Part shown: in pieces, positions 10,587 through 20,011 of the stretch | How positions within the stretch are numbered: position 1 is the stretch's first letter | Layout of the letters: each line of letters opens with the position of its first letter | Assembly (NCBI GenBank): GCA_023627715.1 | Contig: JAMAHW010000013.1 | Span: forward strand, 310,001 to 374,000 | Direction: 5' to 3' | Length of the DNA stretch: 64,000 nt | DNA from: Periconia sp. R9002 | Taxonomy: Eukaryota; Ascomycota; Dothideomycetes; Pleosporales; Periconiaceae | Notes under the pieces: model-generated | The model's input: only the letters and a program-made list of their open reading frames with translations | What the model was told of the DNA's origin: nothing | Databases searched by the model: none | Position numbers and translations under genes: made by a program

Positions 10587-10856
10587 TATTCAAGATAGGT
10601 CTATGTAATTACCTAGCTGTAGGAATCACGTGCCACGTAATATTATGTAGGTATAGATACATGTACTCCTGCGCTGCAGTTTCCTCCCGGCCTGACAATC
10701 CATCCCAACCGAGTCATTCCTCCAACTCAGCCATTCCTCCGAACCCGGCTAGCCCTCCGAACCTAGCCATTCCTCCCCACATACAAATCGAAACAAGTCT
10801 CCTCAAGCCTGTTTCGGTAGTAGTTCACCCTCCTGAATTGACTATGGGAACCTTTA

Positions 10857-11483
10857 TTAGCACCCACCGGGCCAACGCCTGTTTTTGCTTTCTTGCGCTA
10901 TGCCCCAACCTCGTATGACAGCATGAGGGAGAGCAAGAACAGGTCCTGGCTGTGGTATAATACCGGTGGCACGTCTAAGCTCAACGCACAAGTCTTCACT
11001 GCGGACATGCGCGGCCACAAACAAACTGCTAGACCCGAGAGACGAAAGGGGGAATTCAAATGCTGTTGCCTCATCTCTATGCATGGAAAGAATGAGGTCG
11101 AATGGCTGGTTAACGTTCTCGACAAAATCAAGCATCTGACGCGCCGATGATGTGAAACCGTCCAGACCAACGGAGACAATCGTGAATCGCTCAGCGGGGG
11201 AATCCTCAATCATACCCTTGATGAATTGTGACAACCTGCCACTACATTTAATGCTGCTGGCCCTATGGGAAGCGCTGGATTGGGTGGTACCCTCCCGCTC
11301 GATCGACATCTCCGTAAGAGTAGGAAAGCACCAAGTCGGGGTATTGCCAGCAGCAATCACAGTGATGGTCTCAAGGTCCAACCTGCGTGGCATCGACTTG
11401 ACTTCGTTGATGTCGGTTATCCGTCGCTTTGCTATAAAAGCAATTCCCCTCAGCAACAGTCTTCTCCGCTCCCGACATATCAC
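10857..11483 (-). CDS. Hypothetical protein, possible orphan gene
   Basis: An open frame of 208 codons with an ATG start, not overlapped by any recognised gene and lying 43 bp downstream of the zinc-finger pseudogene on the same strand. The product has a basic start (MICRERRRLLLRGIAFIAKR) and a mixed, protein-like middle (FTIVSVGLDGFTSSARQMLD, VNQPFDLILSMHRDEATAFE). There is no signal peptide, membrane segment or known motif. A frame this long could arise by chance in 64 kb, so I treat it as possible only. It may also be the tail of a decayed gene. Confidence 0.3.
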   Translation of the reverse strand: MICRERRRLLLRGIAFIAKRRITDINEVKSMPRRLDLETITVIAAGNTPTWCFPTLTEMSIEREGTTQSSASHRASSIKCSGRLSQFIKGMIEDSPAERFTIVSVGLDGFTSSARQMLDFVENVNQPFDLILSMHRDEATAFEFPLSSLGSSSLFVAAHVRSEDLCVELRRATGIIPQPGPVLALPHAVIRGWGIAQESKNRRWPGGC

Positions 11484-11525
11484 ATCACAGCCTCAGGCTT
11501 TCTGTCTCTTCTCCCCTGACTTGCT

Positions 11526-12074
11526 CTAGTCATCGTCCATCTTGCGCTTGCGTCCCACGATCAAGCTTCCACGGACTCCATTTTCCTTGATATAATTGTA
11601 TGCTTCCTTTTTGGACATCTGATGTGCGGCAACGATGTGACCAACCAACAAAGCCCGTTTTTTAAAAATCGTTTGTTTCGTGCATTATAGAACTAGGCAT
11701 TTCTGAGGAGCGTATTTGAAGGATGGCGATAGTAGAAACTCAGCTTAAGCCTCATACATATGTATACCGTGGACAGATTCCAAGTGCCGTTGCAGGGGGG
11801 ATAGCGTAGTATACTCGGTAAGAGTAGTGCATCCCGGAACCCGACAGCGTTGAGGAAAACCGCTATGTGTGATTTTCTGGTGTTGCTGGAGCGCCGCGGC
11901 TGTCTCAAATACCGTGTCATTGTCGTCGCATTCGTTACACTTCTTTGGTTTCCATGTATGGGACCTTGCGATGTGATCATGAAGAGCCTTAGGACCAGCT
12001 GTAGTAACATAAGAACATTTGTCATGCGGACATGATAACTTTTCATCCTCGGAAGCTTCAATGTACAGAGTGCA
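11526..12074 (-). pseudogene. C2H2 zinc-finger pseudogene, paralogue of the gene at 5.3-6.1 kb
   Basis: Read on the minus strand from 12059, the frame aligns along its length with the intact C2H2 gene: CPHDKC..HIARSH, CNEC..HQKITH, CRVPGC..HLESVH and a fourth finger, then the shared tail YIKENG and a basic end (GRKRKMDDD) closing with TAG at 11526-11528. It carries two in-frame TAA stops, at 11745-11747 (after HMYEA) and 11685-11687 (inside finger 4), with no frameshift. A TGA at about 12075-12077 blocks the frame upstream and no start is visible, so the 5' end is lost or spliced off. All metal-ligand Cys and His of the four fingers are still present. Both stops are TAA, obtainable from CAA by one C-to-T change, the RIP-preferred CpA context. 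It lies 3' of the PARG-like gene on the same strand. Confidence 0.8.
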
Positions 12075-12091
12075 TCAACGCGACTACCCTC

Positions 12092-13348
12092 TTAGTCACC
12101 ATCTTGGTAACCACTAGTCCCATCTTCATCCACACTTGAAGACACCTCTTCTTCCTCATCACCGTTTTCGTTTTGTTGGACATCACAACAGTTTTCTCGT
12201 TCCCTTAGTTGCGTACGAAGTTCATCTAGGATAGCCTCCATTCTCTGCTTTAGATTTGCGTTCCAAACCTTATCCAGCTGATCCTCCATCTCTTGGATTT
12301 TTGACCGCAACTCACTAGTCACTTGGTCAGAATCATCGCTCTCGTCTTCACTCTGCCCGTTTTGAATATACTCGATCTCGATGCGAGGATCGAAAGCTTC
12401 ACCAAAAGTTTCGGCCATTTTCTTGTTTGGGATGGCGAAGACAACCTCGGAAATACTGTCCCATGATTCGACAGGCTCAGCCGACTTCATCCTTCTTCCA
12501 TGCTCTTCCTTGACTCCGCAGAGGACTTTTCGCCAGGCCTCTGCAATACACGATGTCGGATTGCCGTACGCACCGCAGCCCCACGCACCCAAGATGATCC
12601 TCTTTACGCCTCGATTCTGTGCGATACGGAGAACAGCACGCATTTTGCGCTCCACTATCAGCACATCCTTCTTACTTAAGCGTTTCTCTTCGCCTTCTTC
12701 GCCCACGACCTCCGGAAATCGTATCATGGCTGCCGAGATGGCATTTATAAAATAGCGCTCAGCTGAGGCCAGCTCGCCTGAAGATGCATGTGAGCCAAAT
12801 ACGAGCACGTCACGTGTAAAAACCCCGCCATATTCGGGCAGTCGATAAAATGACTCTTGCAAAGAAGGGAGGAGGGTTGTTTTTATGCATAGAGATTCCT
12901 CTTGTGAGGTTGCGCCGGCCAGAACGCCGCCTCCGGGGCGAAGTGGTGAGGCCATATTAAGGACACAGATATTTTCTTTACGAGACATTTTGGCTGTTGT
13001 TCTGAGTCTGAGTAAATGGGCAGCGACCAAAGTATCAGCAGCGACGATGCTTATTATCCGGGTTGGTGGGGAGCTGAGGGCGTCAGCCAAAGGAGCTTTC
13101 AACTCCTCCAACCGATGCGGTGCCACGTTTGAGTTTTCATCATGTGTCTGCAACGGCGAGTTTGGATTGTCGATGACAGTGTTTTTAGCTTTGCGGCGTC
13201 CTTGGCCTCTCCGTTTGATGTATTGCGGTTCCGATAGCCGACTTGGGCCACCCTTGGTAGCCGGTACTGCACGTGAATGAACATATTCTGGATCTATGAT
13301 CAATTCACTGCTTTCAGCTCCTCGCCTCGCTCTGGTGTTGGAAGCCAA
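12092..13348 (-). CDS. PARG-like macrodomain protein (TIGR02452 type) with C-terminal coiled coil
   Basis: An intronless gene of 418 aa. A basic, low-complexity N-terminus of about 85 residues leads into a bacterial-type poly(ADP-ribose) glycohydrolase domain at about 85-325. It carries the signature GGG-x7-QEE (residues about 139-151, PGGGVLAGATSQEESL), preceded by LNMASPLRPGG and followed by the GAWGCGAYGNP loop typical of this fold. In known members these residues bind ADP-ribose, and the second Glu is catalytic. The intact QEE supports ADP-ribosyl hydrolase activity. The last 80 residues form a likely coiled coil (SELRSKIQEMEDQLDKVW) and an acidic tail. This extension is not part of the catalytic family core. 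It is probably nuclear or cytosolic. The gene is immediately followed by a zinc-finger pseudogene. Confidence 0.88.
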   Translation of the reverse strand: MASNTRARRGAESSELIIDPEYVHSRAVPATKGGPSRLSEPQYIKRRGQGRRKAKNTVIDNPNSPLQTHDENSNVAPHRLEELKAPLADALSSPPTRIISIVAADTLVAAHLLRLRTTAKMSRKENICVLNMASPLRPGGGVLAGATSQEESLCIKTTLLPSLQESFYRLPEYGGVFTRDVLVFGSHASSGELASAERYFINAISAAMIRFPEVVGEEGEEKRLSKKDVLIVERKMRAVLRIAQNRGVKRIILGAWGCGAYGNPTSCIAEAWRKVLCGVKEEHGRRMKSAEPVESWDSISEVVFAIPNKKMAETFGEAFDPRIEIEYIQNGQSEDESDDSDQVTSELRSKIQEMEDQLDKVWNANLKQRMEAILDELRTQLRERENCCDVQQNENGDEEEEVSSSVDEDGTSGYQDGD

Positions 13349-13366
13349 AATGGCCTGGTATCGTTA

Positions 13367-13387
13367 GCAATACTCTGTGAGGATCAA
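13367..13387 (+). repeat. 21-bp dispersed repeat, copy 1
   Basis: Identical to 34358-34378 on the same strand (starts GCAATACTCTG, ends GGATCAA). Weaker similarity continues for about 25 bp to a shared TTATGAC. It lies about 20 bp upstream of the PARG-like start codon. Confidence 0.6.
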
Positions 13388-14626
13388 CTTCCTATTTCAT
13401 GAAAATTATGACATACGGGTATGGTCTTGTTCACGATTTGTCTGGCGAGCTTGGCGCGCTGTTGTTTTCGAACAGACGGCGGGGCGAGTCCTTGTGATTG
13501 CTGTGTGCGGCCCATGCTTGTGCGGAACCGTGATTTGGAGGATGGAGCTGGATGTGCGGGTGTGATGAATGTGCATGTAGTTAGTTAGTTACATGTGTTC
13601 ACGGTCCAGACACCATGATGGGCTATGACGATGGCGGTTCCGGTACTCAGGGTAGCGTACCTAGGTAGCATGTAGCATGCTGTGCGCATGTGCCTGCTAG
13701 CGTGATTCAGGGTCTTTTGTGCCGACGTCTGTCGTCAACATGTTTTTTGTCGGTCCATGTGCAGCGTACGTGTGGCGCTTGCGGCATAAGATGGAACCCG
13801 CTCATCTCGGTGCAATCGAAATTGCCCACCAGCCAGCCGATAACTACTTGGGTAGCAGCTGTACACGATGTAGTGTGTGTAGCGCAGCGCGTTGAACTGT
13901 CCGACTGTTTCATTCCGGGTGACAGGTTACGAGGCAGTCCAATTCTTTGTCCATGACGATCAGATCATTTCATGGGACATTCGAGAGCGTCTCCATGAGA
14001 GCAACAAGAGAATCCAAGACGAGGGCTGACGGGGGAGGGTCCGCTTTCATCTCTCAGCTAATCACCATCTTCTCGTCCCTTTCGAGTCCTAACCAAAGCG
14101 GGCTGTTGTGGGTGTACCTAGCCTCGAATTAGAGCATGCCGACACCTGTCGCTTGTTTCAATTGGAGCGGGCCAGCGTACATGACTGTACTTGGATCAGC
14201 GAAGCCCGCAGGTAATAGTAATGGCTAAGTCAGCAGCTGCGCACGATGCGATGAAGCTGGAGAGAAGAGTTCGAGGCGCACGCTGAAAAAATGGTCCATG
14301 GTCTTCTAAATCCAGCGACGCGGTGTACAATGCAGCCAGCGGCGCACCTGCTGTGGCGCTGTTCTGGGCCCCTTCCCTACACAGTAGTTAGTAGTATGAG
14401 TAAGCTCCCTTCTCCTGATCCCCAACTCCCTACCCTGGTTCTCCTCCCCTTGTCTTGTCTGGTCTTGTCCTTGCCAGTTCCGCCTTCACTTCACTTTCAC
14501 ACCTCCACTCCTCCTCATCCTCATCCTCCTCCTACCCATCCATTTTTCTCCCTCATAACCCGCTCTTGCGCCTCCTCATGTTGTGCGCCACATCCACCTC
14601 AACCCGGGCCATCGTCGTTCTTCTCC

Positions 14627-14632
14627 TATAAA
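14627..14632 (+). promoter_or_regulatory. Possible TATA box of the CAP10 gene
   Basis: TATAAA about 91 bp upstream of the preferred ATG (14723), at the end of a long CT-rich tract. This supports the downstream start over the in-frame ATG at 14291. Confidence 0.45.
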
Positions 14633-14722
14633 CAGTTTCCCGCCCTTCAACCTCACGCGCCCACCCCCCTTCGCTTCTCGCCTATCCGCTCGCCCACCTG
14701 TCCTCCACGTTTCCTAGCCACC

Positions 14723-16573
14723 ATGATGCAGAATCGCGTCCTCACTCCACGCCACATTGTTCGCGTTGTTATTGCTTTTGTTTTTCTTACAGTCATCACA
14801 CAGCTATGGTATTACGGGCCACCCCGCGCCCTCCGCTATGATACCGCCGATGCCAAACAGGGCTCTCACCCCATCGATCACCTTATCAAGAAAGCCCGGA
14901 AAGCACAGGATGAGTTGATGGCCAAAGAGACACACGATCTGGCCTCAACCGCAAAGGCCTACCGCAAGCGTCGAGGGCGTCATCCCCCTCCCGGCTTCGA
15001 CAAATGGTTCGAATACGCAAAGTCCCACAATGCCGTCATTGTCGAGGATTTTTTCGATCAAATCTATCACGATCTGAATCCCTTCTGGGGTCTCCCAGCC
15101 AAACATACCAGGCAACAGGCGAAACAGCTGCCATTCAGGATCAGCATCAGAGACCACAAAATGCAGGAGTTTATGGATGATTCAAATTGGATGAAAATTT
15201 GGGTTGGCATGGTAGAGGAGTTGAAGGATTTGCTTCCGGATTTGGATATGCCAATGAACGTCATGGACGAGCCACGTATGATTGTTCCCTGGGAAGACAT
15301 TGACAAGTACGTCAAGGCAGAGCACGCAGCACGCCATCAGCCACCCCCGCAAAAGGTCATCCAGGAATTGTCTCCTCTTGATGTGGACCAGGACGAAGGA
15401 GAGAAGATGAAAGTCGAATTCATTGAGAAGGGTCAATATTGGGATACTGCGCGTGTTGCCTGCGCTCCTGATTCGCCTTCTCGATCAGTACCTGGTGTGT
15501 TCAACTCTTCGGGTCCTCCTCCGTACTGCACCGGAAAAACCGAGGAGAAGTGCAAACCGGATGCATCCGTGTGGCTCTCCTACAACGGATACGTCTCCAA
15601 TTGGACTGCAGTCAAAGATCCCTGCCTCCAGCCCGAATTACGAGATTCGCACGGCTCCTTTATCGAGCCGCTGTCGCAATCCTCCACCAGGTCTCTCATC
15701 CCTCTCTTCGGCGGCAGCAAACTTCCCATGAATAATGATATTCTCATTCCTCCAGCCATGTATTGGGCGAAGGAATCTCTCTATGCCACAGGCGATACTC
15801 ATGGTGCCGAATGGGAGAAGAAGGCTCCCAGGGTAGCATGGCGCGGTGGAGCCACCGGTGGTAAACACCACAAGGATAACTGGACTCGCTTTCAAAGACT
15901 CCGTTTCATCTCCCTCATGAATGGCACCCAGGTACGACAAGCCCAGGCTGATGAAAAACTTGAAGCCCCCAACTTCCAGCTCCGGCCGTATCAGCATTAC
16001 CTCGGCACCGCAGGTCAAAATATGGATCTCGCAGGATGGCTTGATGCCATTGCAGATGTTGGTTTTGTTGATCTCCTCTGCTTCCCCAAAAACGAAGATC
16101 ATTCATGCCCTTACCTCGACCCCTACTTCAAACTCGTCAAGGGTATTCCCCTGGAGCACATGTATGACTTCAAATACCTCCCTGATATTGACGGGAATTC
16201 CTTTAGCGGGCGATACCTTACATTCTTACGGTCTGCATCCCTCCCAATCAAGGCTACCATCTACTCCGAGTGGCATGACTCTCGTCTGACCCCCTGGCTA
16301 CACTTCGTCCCCATGCACAATTCTTTTGTCGACGTGTATGGTATATTGAAATATTTTATTGGCGACGTCAAGGTGACTCCACAGGGAGTGCTGAAGACCA
16401 TGAATGGACATGACGAGGAAGGCAAGACACTTGCACTTGCCGGCCAGGATTGGGCAAACAAGGTTCTCCGGAATGAGGACATGCTCATCTATGTGATGAG
16501 ACTGCTGTTGGAATTTGCCCGAATTTGCGATGACAACAGGGAATCATTGGGGTTTGTGGGTGATCTTCTATAA
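14723..16573 (+). CDS. CAP10-type glycosyltransferase (GT90), type II membrane protein
   Basis: A single exon, 616 aa from ATG 14723, which has a good start context (GCCACCATG) and follows a TATA-like element. The same frame extends to an ATG at 14291, but that part is low-complexity. Near the N-terminus, HIVRVVIAFVFLTVITQLWY (residues about 11-30) is a single membrane anchor after a short basic tail, the usual Golgi type II layout. The lumenal part carries CAP10-family features: a region with CSYNGYVSNWT-like Cys/Trp motifs, PRVAWRGGATGGKHHKDNW, LAGWLDAIADVGFVDLLCFP, SFSGRYLTFLRSASLPIKAT and WLHFVPMHNSFVDVYGILKYF. In Cryptococcus CAP10/CXT1 relatives this fold transfers xylose; the sugar here is unknown. 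The protein probably acts in cell-wall or glycoprotein glycan synthesis. Confidence 0.9.
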   Translation: MMQNRVLTPRHIVRVVIAFVFLTVITQLWYYGPPRALRYDTADAKQGSHPIDHLIKKARKAQDELMAKETHDLASTAKAYRKRRGRHPPPGFDKWFEYAKSHNAVIVEDFFDQIYHDLNPFWGLPAKHTRQQAKQLPFRISIRDHKMQEFMDDSNWMKIWVGMVEELKDLLPDLDMPMNVMDEPRMIVPWEDIDKYVKAEHAARHQPPPQKVIQELSPLDVDQDEGEKMKVEFIEKGQYWDTARVACAPDSPSRSVPGVFNSSGPPPYCTGKTEEKCKPDASVWLSYNGYVSNWTAVKDPCLQPELRDSHGSFIEPLSQSSTRSLIPLFGGSKLPMNNDILIPPAMYWAKESLYATGDTHGAEWEKKAPRVAWRGGATGGKHHKDNWTRFQRLRFISLMNGTQVRQAQADEKLEAPNFQLRPYQHYLGTAGQNMDLAGWLDAIADVGFVDLLCFPKNEDHSCPYLDPYFKLVKGIPLEHMYDFKYLPDIDGNSFSGRYLTFLRSASLPIKATIYSEWHDSRLTPWLHFVPMHNSFVDVYGILKYFIGDVKVTPQGVLKTMNGHDEEGKTLALAGQDWANKVLRNEDMLIYVMRLLLEFARICDDNRESLGFVGDLL

Positions 16574-18929
16574 TGTTGGGGCTTTTTATCAAACGGGGAT
16601 TAAGCAGCTCTCCGTGTACATTTTGACACAAGCGAAGACGGATTGAAAACCGCAAAATTCTACAAATCGGGGATGAGCATTAGCGGCGGAGTTACGCGGC
16701 GTCAACTTGGAGTTCATGGTAACGGCATCCATGAAAAACATGGACTGGAGTTTTTTTGTCTTCTTTTTTTGTATGGCGCTTTCGGTCTTTGTACGGACAT
16801 GGGCATATTATTACTCGTTTTTCTTTTGCCATCAGCAGAGTCAGAATGCTGTGTTTGTACATTTTCTGGCACAATGAAAAGACGTCACGCATCTTTAGTA
16901 CATTTCTTCACCAACCCATGGATATATATCCTTATATACATACATATATACATATACGTATATCGTACATGCAATCGGTGCTTGATGTGTTGCAGCAGCC
17001 GTTCTGGGGTATGTTGTCCTAACATGAATGAAACTAAATACTCGATCTCTGGGAAGTAAGATACTACGGTTACGACAGTCTCGTTTTGCTTGATGATCCG
17101 GTCACCACCAGCATTCCTCCTCGAACGAATGTGACCAACTGAAAATGCCTGGGTACTTTTTCACCTCCTATAACGCGAGCAAGCGCTCTCATGCAGGTAG
17201 TACACTCTGCCCTACTTATAGACATACGACCCCTGACCCCTTCTCCTTCGTTCGACTATGGTCCATTCGCATCCCAATCCTGATAGCACCGCCTGTGCTA
17301 TTTTAATAATGGAGATCTCCCATCGTTACCACCAAACTTCGGATCATCGTTTCTCACCGCTTCGGCTCGCCTTCTATGCCTTGCTGTAATCTAGTTCAAT
17401 ATGCGAGCCTGCCTAAGGGATAGTATATAACGGGATGATATTGCAGGAACAGGGCGCGGCCTCGTACGATTGAGCAAGATATTTGCTGTCCAGCAGTTCA
17501 TTCCAAACACAAACCTGTCTACCTGGTCTAGCTGGCGAAATCAACATACCCAGAATGAATGCAAATTGACCAGAGACCATGCGCGGCTTAGGCTTGGGGC
17601 GAAGTTGCTTGCTCATTCCATGGTTGACTCAATGTACTTTCATTTCATCCTCATATACAATGTTCGAGGCTGGACTGCGACAAGTGGAGACTATCCCAAG
17701 ACTATCTGATTTCGTCGTAGTCTCAGCCCGCGGGTTCTGGCAGTTCTAATATGGATATACGTTAAAACGAGATGTGTGATTGATGTGCGCCAGTGACACG
17801 ACATGCTACCACACACAATCCCTGTGGTAGAGGCCATGACAGAAAACCCAGCATTGTGCCAAATTCAAAGTACTGGTCCGCGGTGTTGAGATCAAGAAGA
17901 AAAAGAAAAAGAAAAAAGGAATGTTTTGGCATTGATTGCTCCTCGGCAACGCTTTTAGCCAGATATATATCGAATACCCGCCAAGTGCGTCAGATATTGC
18001 ACCACTGCAGGTCGAGACCGGACCTGTAAGCGGCGGTACCTGGAAGTCGGAAATTTTCTATGAAACTATCGTATTGTTCATCAGATTGTATTTACCTGCA
18101 GTGGATGATGGTACGACGTCGCCTTGCAATTTCTCCGGTTCGAACAACGTACTCAAATAATCTAGCTAGTCACCTGATTCAATCGACTTGGTCAATGTAC
18201 CGTGATATATTGTACACTTACGTAGCCGATGATATTTTTAGTCAATACCAAATCCAACAACAACTCCTGTCACTTCTGCCTAACCACTTCGGCACTCATT
18301 CAATCAAAGTTTTTGGCCAAGCTTTTTCGTATTCACACATTCTGGTCTTGGTTTTTACCCTGCAGCAGCTACCTTGTCTTCCTATATTTCCGGGCATGCA
18401 AAGTTTCGGTCGTAGCCGGTAGCAATGGCGGATATATCTCGTTTTTGGGCTGACCGTCCTTTATTGCTGCATTCCTGGGACCTATGTGGCTCCTCTCTCG
18501 TATCCAAGGATCTAGAGCGCGGCTCTCTAGAGAGCTCTAGGCGAGCGTCCATCAACTATTTCCCGGTTGGGAAACACCAGGTCACATTTCGCAATATACT
18601 CGGTCGTTGAGATGAAACTGCGGTCCTACGTAAGAGTAAAGACCGAGAACACTCCAAGCTTCCAGATCTCGTTAATACCGAGGACTGAGTATAGGAGCTA
18701 AGAATAGACACTCGCTATACTGATTGAGCGGCTCGTGATGTTGGATGACTAGGGAAACAAGGGTTGAGAAAAGGATCCAAGGTCACCAAATAGTGACTAG
18801 ACCACGGGAAAAGAGTCTAGGCGGGGTATGAGCGGTCGGATTGTGTGTACGGTGGTGCATGAGCGCTATGAATCAAGCAAGAAAAGCCAATGTGCAATAT
18901 CAGCTTCAAGGCAGGCATAGAGAATTGTG
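16574..18929. other. Intergenic, no gene seen
   Basis: About 2.4 kb. An AT microsatellite-like patch (TATATA/CATATA mix) lies at 16919-16966 and an A/G-rich run (AAGAAAAAGAAAAAG) at about 17893-17920. A perfect 14-bp palindrome GCTCTCTAGAGAGC is near 18520. No ORF has a recognisable domain or coding look. Confidence 0.55.
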
Positions 18930-18935
18930 TATAAA
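18930..18935 (+). promoter_or_regulatory. TATA box of the DUF4360 gene
   Basis: TATAAA about 146 bp upstream of the ATG at 19076, with a CA/CT-rich stretch between, consistent with a short 5' UTR. Confidence 0.5.
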
Positions 18936-19075
18936 GGTGAGTCAATTCCCTCTTCAAGTCGTAGAACATCACAGCACTGAGTTCATCAATCATCACCATC
19001 ACTTTCTTCAGAGCTCCACTCTCGCAAGACTACCAATTTCCGATCTTTCTACGTCTTTTGGATAGAGCAGTCGAG

Positions 19076-20011
19076 ATGTTCTCCAAGATCGCCGCCCTCC
19101 TCCTCCCCGTCCTCGCTTTGGCGAATCCGGTTCCTCGAGCTGACGGAGTTGACCCATCTCTCATCACCATCGTTGATCACTCGTACTCTGGAAATGGATG
19201 CCCACAGGGTTCCGTTTCCAACAGCTCTTCTCCCGACAAGACCGTAGGTGGACTTTTAATTCTACCGAGATCTGTGCAATTGTATTCAGATCATTCTTGA
19301 TTCTAATTCCTCGCCCATCTTGACGCAAAGACGACATTTTTCTTGTTATCCCACCACTCCTCCCTTCACCTTCCCACTCCCATCAGAAAATATGCTGAAA
19401 ATTACCAAAAGGTCATCACTTTCGGTTTCGATCAATTCCAGACCTACTATGGCCCTGGCTACAAGCAAGAAAACTGGTCCAAAGCCTGCCAGCTTCACCT
19501 CAACTTGAAGTACCCCGGAGGTTTCCAGTACGCAGTCGTGGACGCCACTTACCACGGATGGGCCAGATTGGACAAGGGCGTCACTGGCACTTTCCTGACG
19601 ACCTATTTCTTCTCTCAGAATGCTGCAGCAACTGTAATTTGGCCCTACTGTCACCACCTCTGTCTGCAAGTACAAAATCTAACATGATATTAGTCCACTA
19701 CCCGCATGACCGTCAGTGGCGGTGGCGCCCTCGCCGATGGCCAGGTTTACACTAAGAACGACAAGATCGAGACCACGGCTGTTGTCTGGTCTCCCTGCGG
19801 TACCACCGGTCTCCTCAATATCAACAACCGCATCTCGCTCACGTCCAGCAACACCAGCGCTTACGGCGAGCTCTCCAACGACGATGCTACTGTCGCTTTC
19901 ACCCAGCAGGTACACGTTGCCTGGCAGGCCTGCAAACCCGGATCTGGCTCCGGCAGTGGCAGCATTGAGATCGGCAACCCTCAGACTCTTTCCTCCGAGA
20001 TTAACATCTAG
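19076..20011 (+). CDS. Secreted DUF4360 protein
   Basis: Three exons: 19076-19243, 19412-19633 and 19694-20011, giving 235 aa; introns of 168 and 60 bp end in AAAG and TTAG. The start was chosen because MFSKIAALLLPVLALANPVP is a clear signal peptide; an in-frame ATG six codons earlier would spoil it. The mature part begins with VDHSYSGNGCPQGSVSNSSSPDKT, then ITFGFDQFQTYYGPG and CQLHLNLKYPGGFQYAVVDA, the pattern of the DUF4360 family: small secreted fungal proteins with conserved Cys and a beta-rich fold. Later Cys (WSPCGTTG, WQACKPG) could form disulfides. The Gly/Ser-rich stretch near the C-terminus (GSGSGSGS) is a flexible linker. Function is unknown; relatives are often found in fungal secretomes. 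Confidence 0.88.

Larger units (their letters stand above)
13349..14722. other. Divergent promoter region, PARG-like gene / CAP10 gene
   Basis: About 1.4 kb. Bases 13367-13387 repeat a sequence at 34358-34378. From about 14400 to 14720 the plus strand is strongly pyrimidine-rich (TCC/CCT runs), as in many fungal core promoters, with TATAAA at 14627-14632. A frame open from 14291 runs into the CAP10 gene, but its first 144 codons are low-complexity Pro/Ser/His and probably untranslated leader. Confidence 0.6.

Noticed and set aside
11526..13348. Fusion of the PARG-like protein and the C2H2 fingers into one gene
   Set aside because: The PARG-like frame ends cleanly at 12092, the zinc-finger frame is in another phase with an upstream TGA and two internal stops, and no splice pair joining them is visible.
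14291..14722. 144-codon N-terminal extension of the CAP10 gene
   Set aside because: Low-complexity Pro/Ser/His from a CT-rich promoter tract; the downstream ATG has a better context, a TATA-like element and an immediate membrane anchor.
18430..18830. Possible 5S rRNA or LTR fragment
   Set aside because: Some short palindromes and a TCCCGGTTGGG-like patch, but no match to conserved 5S boxes and no terminal repeats.
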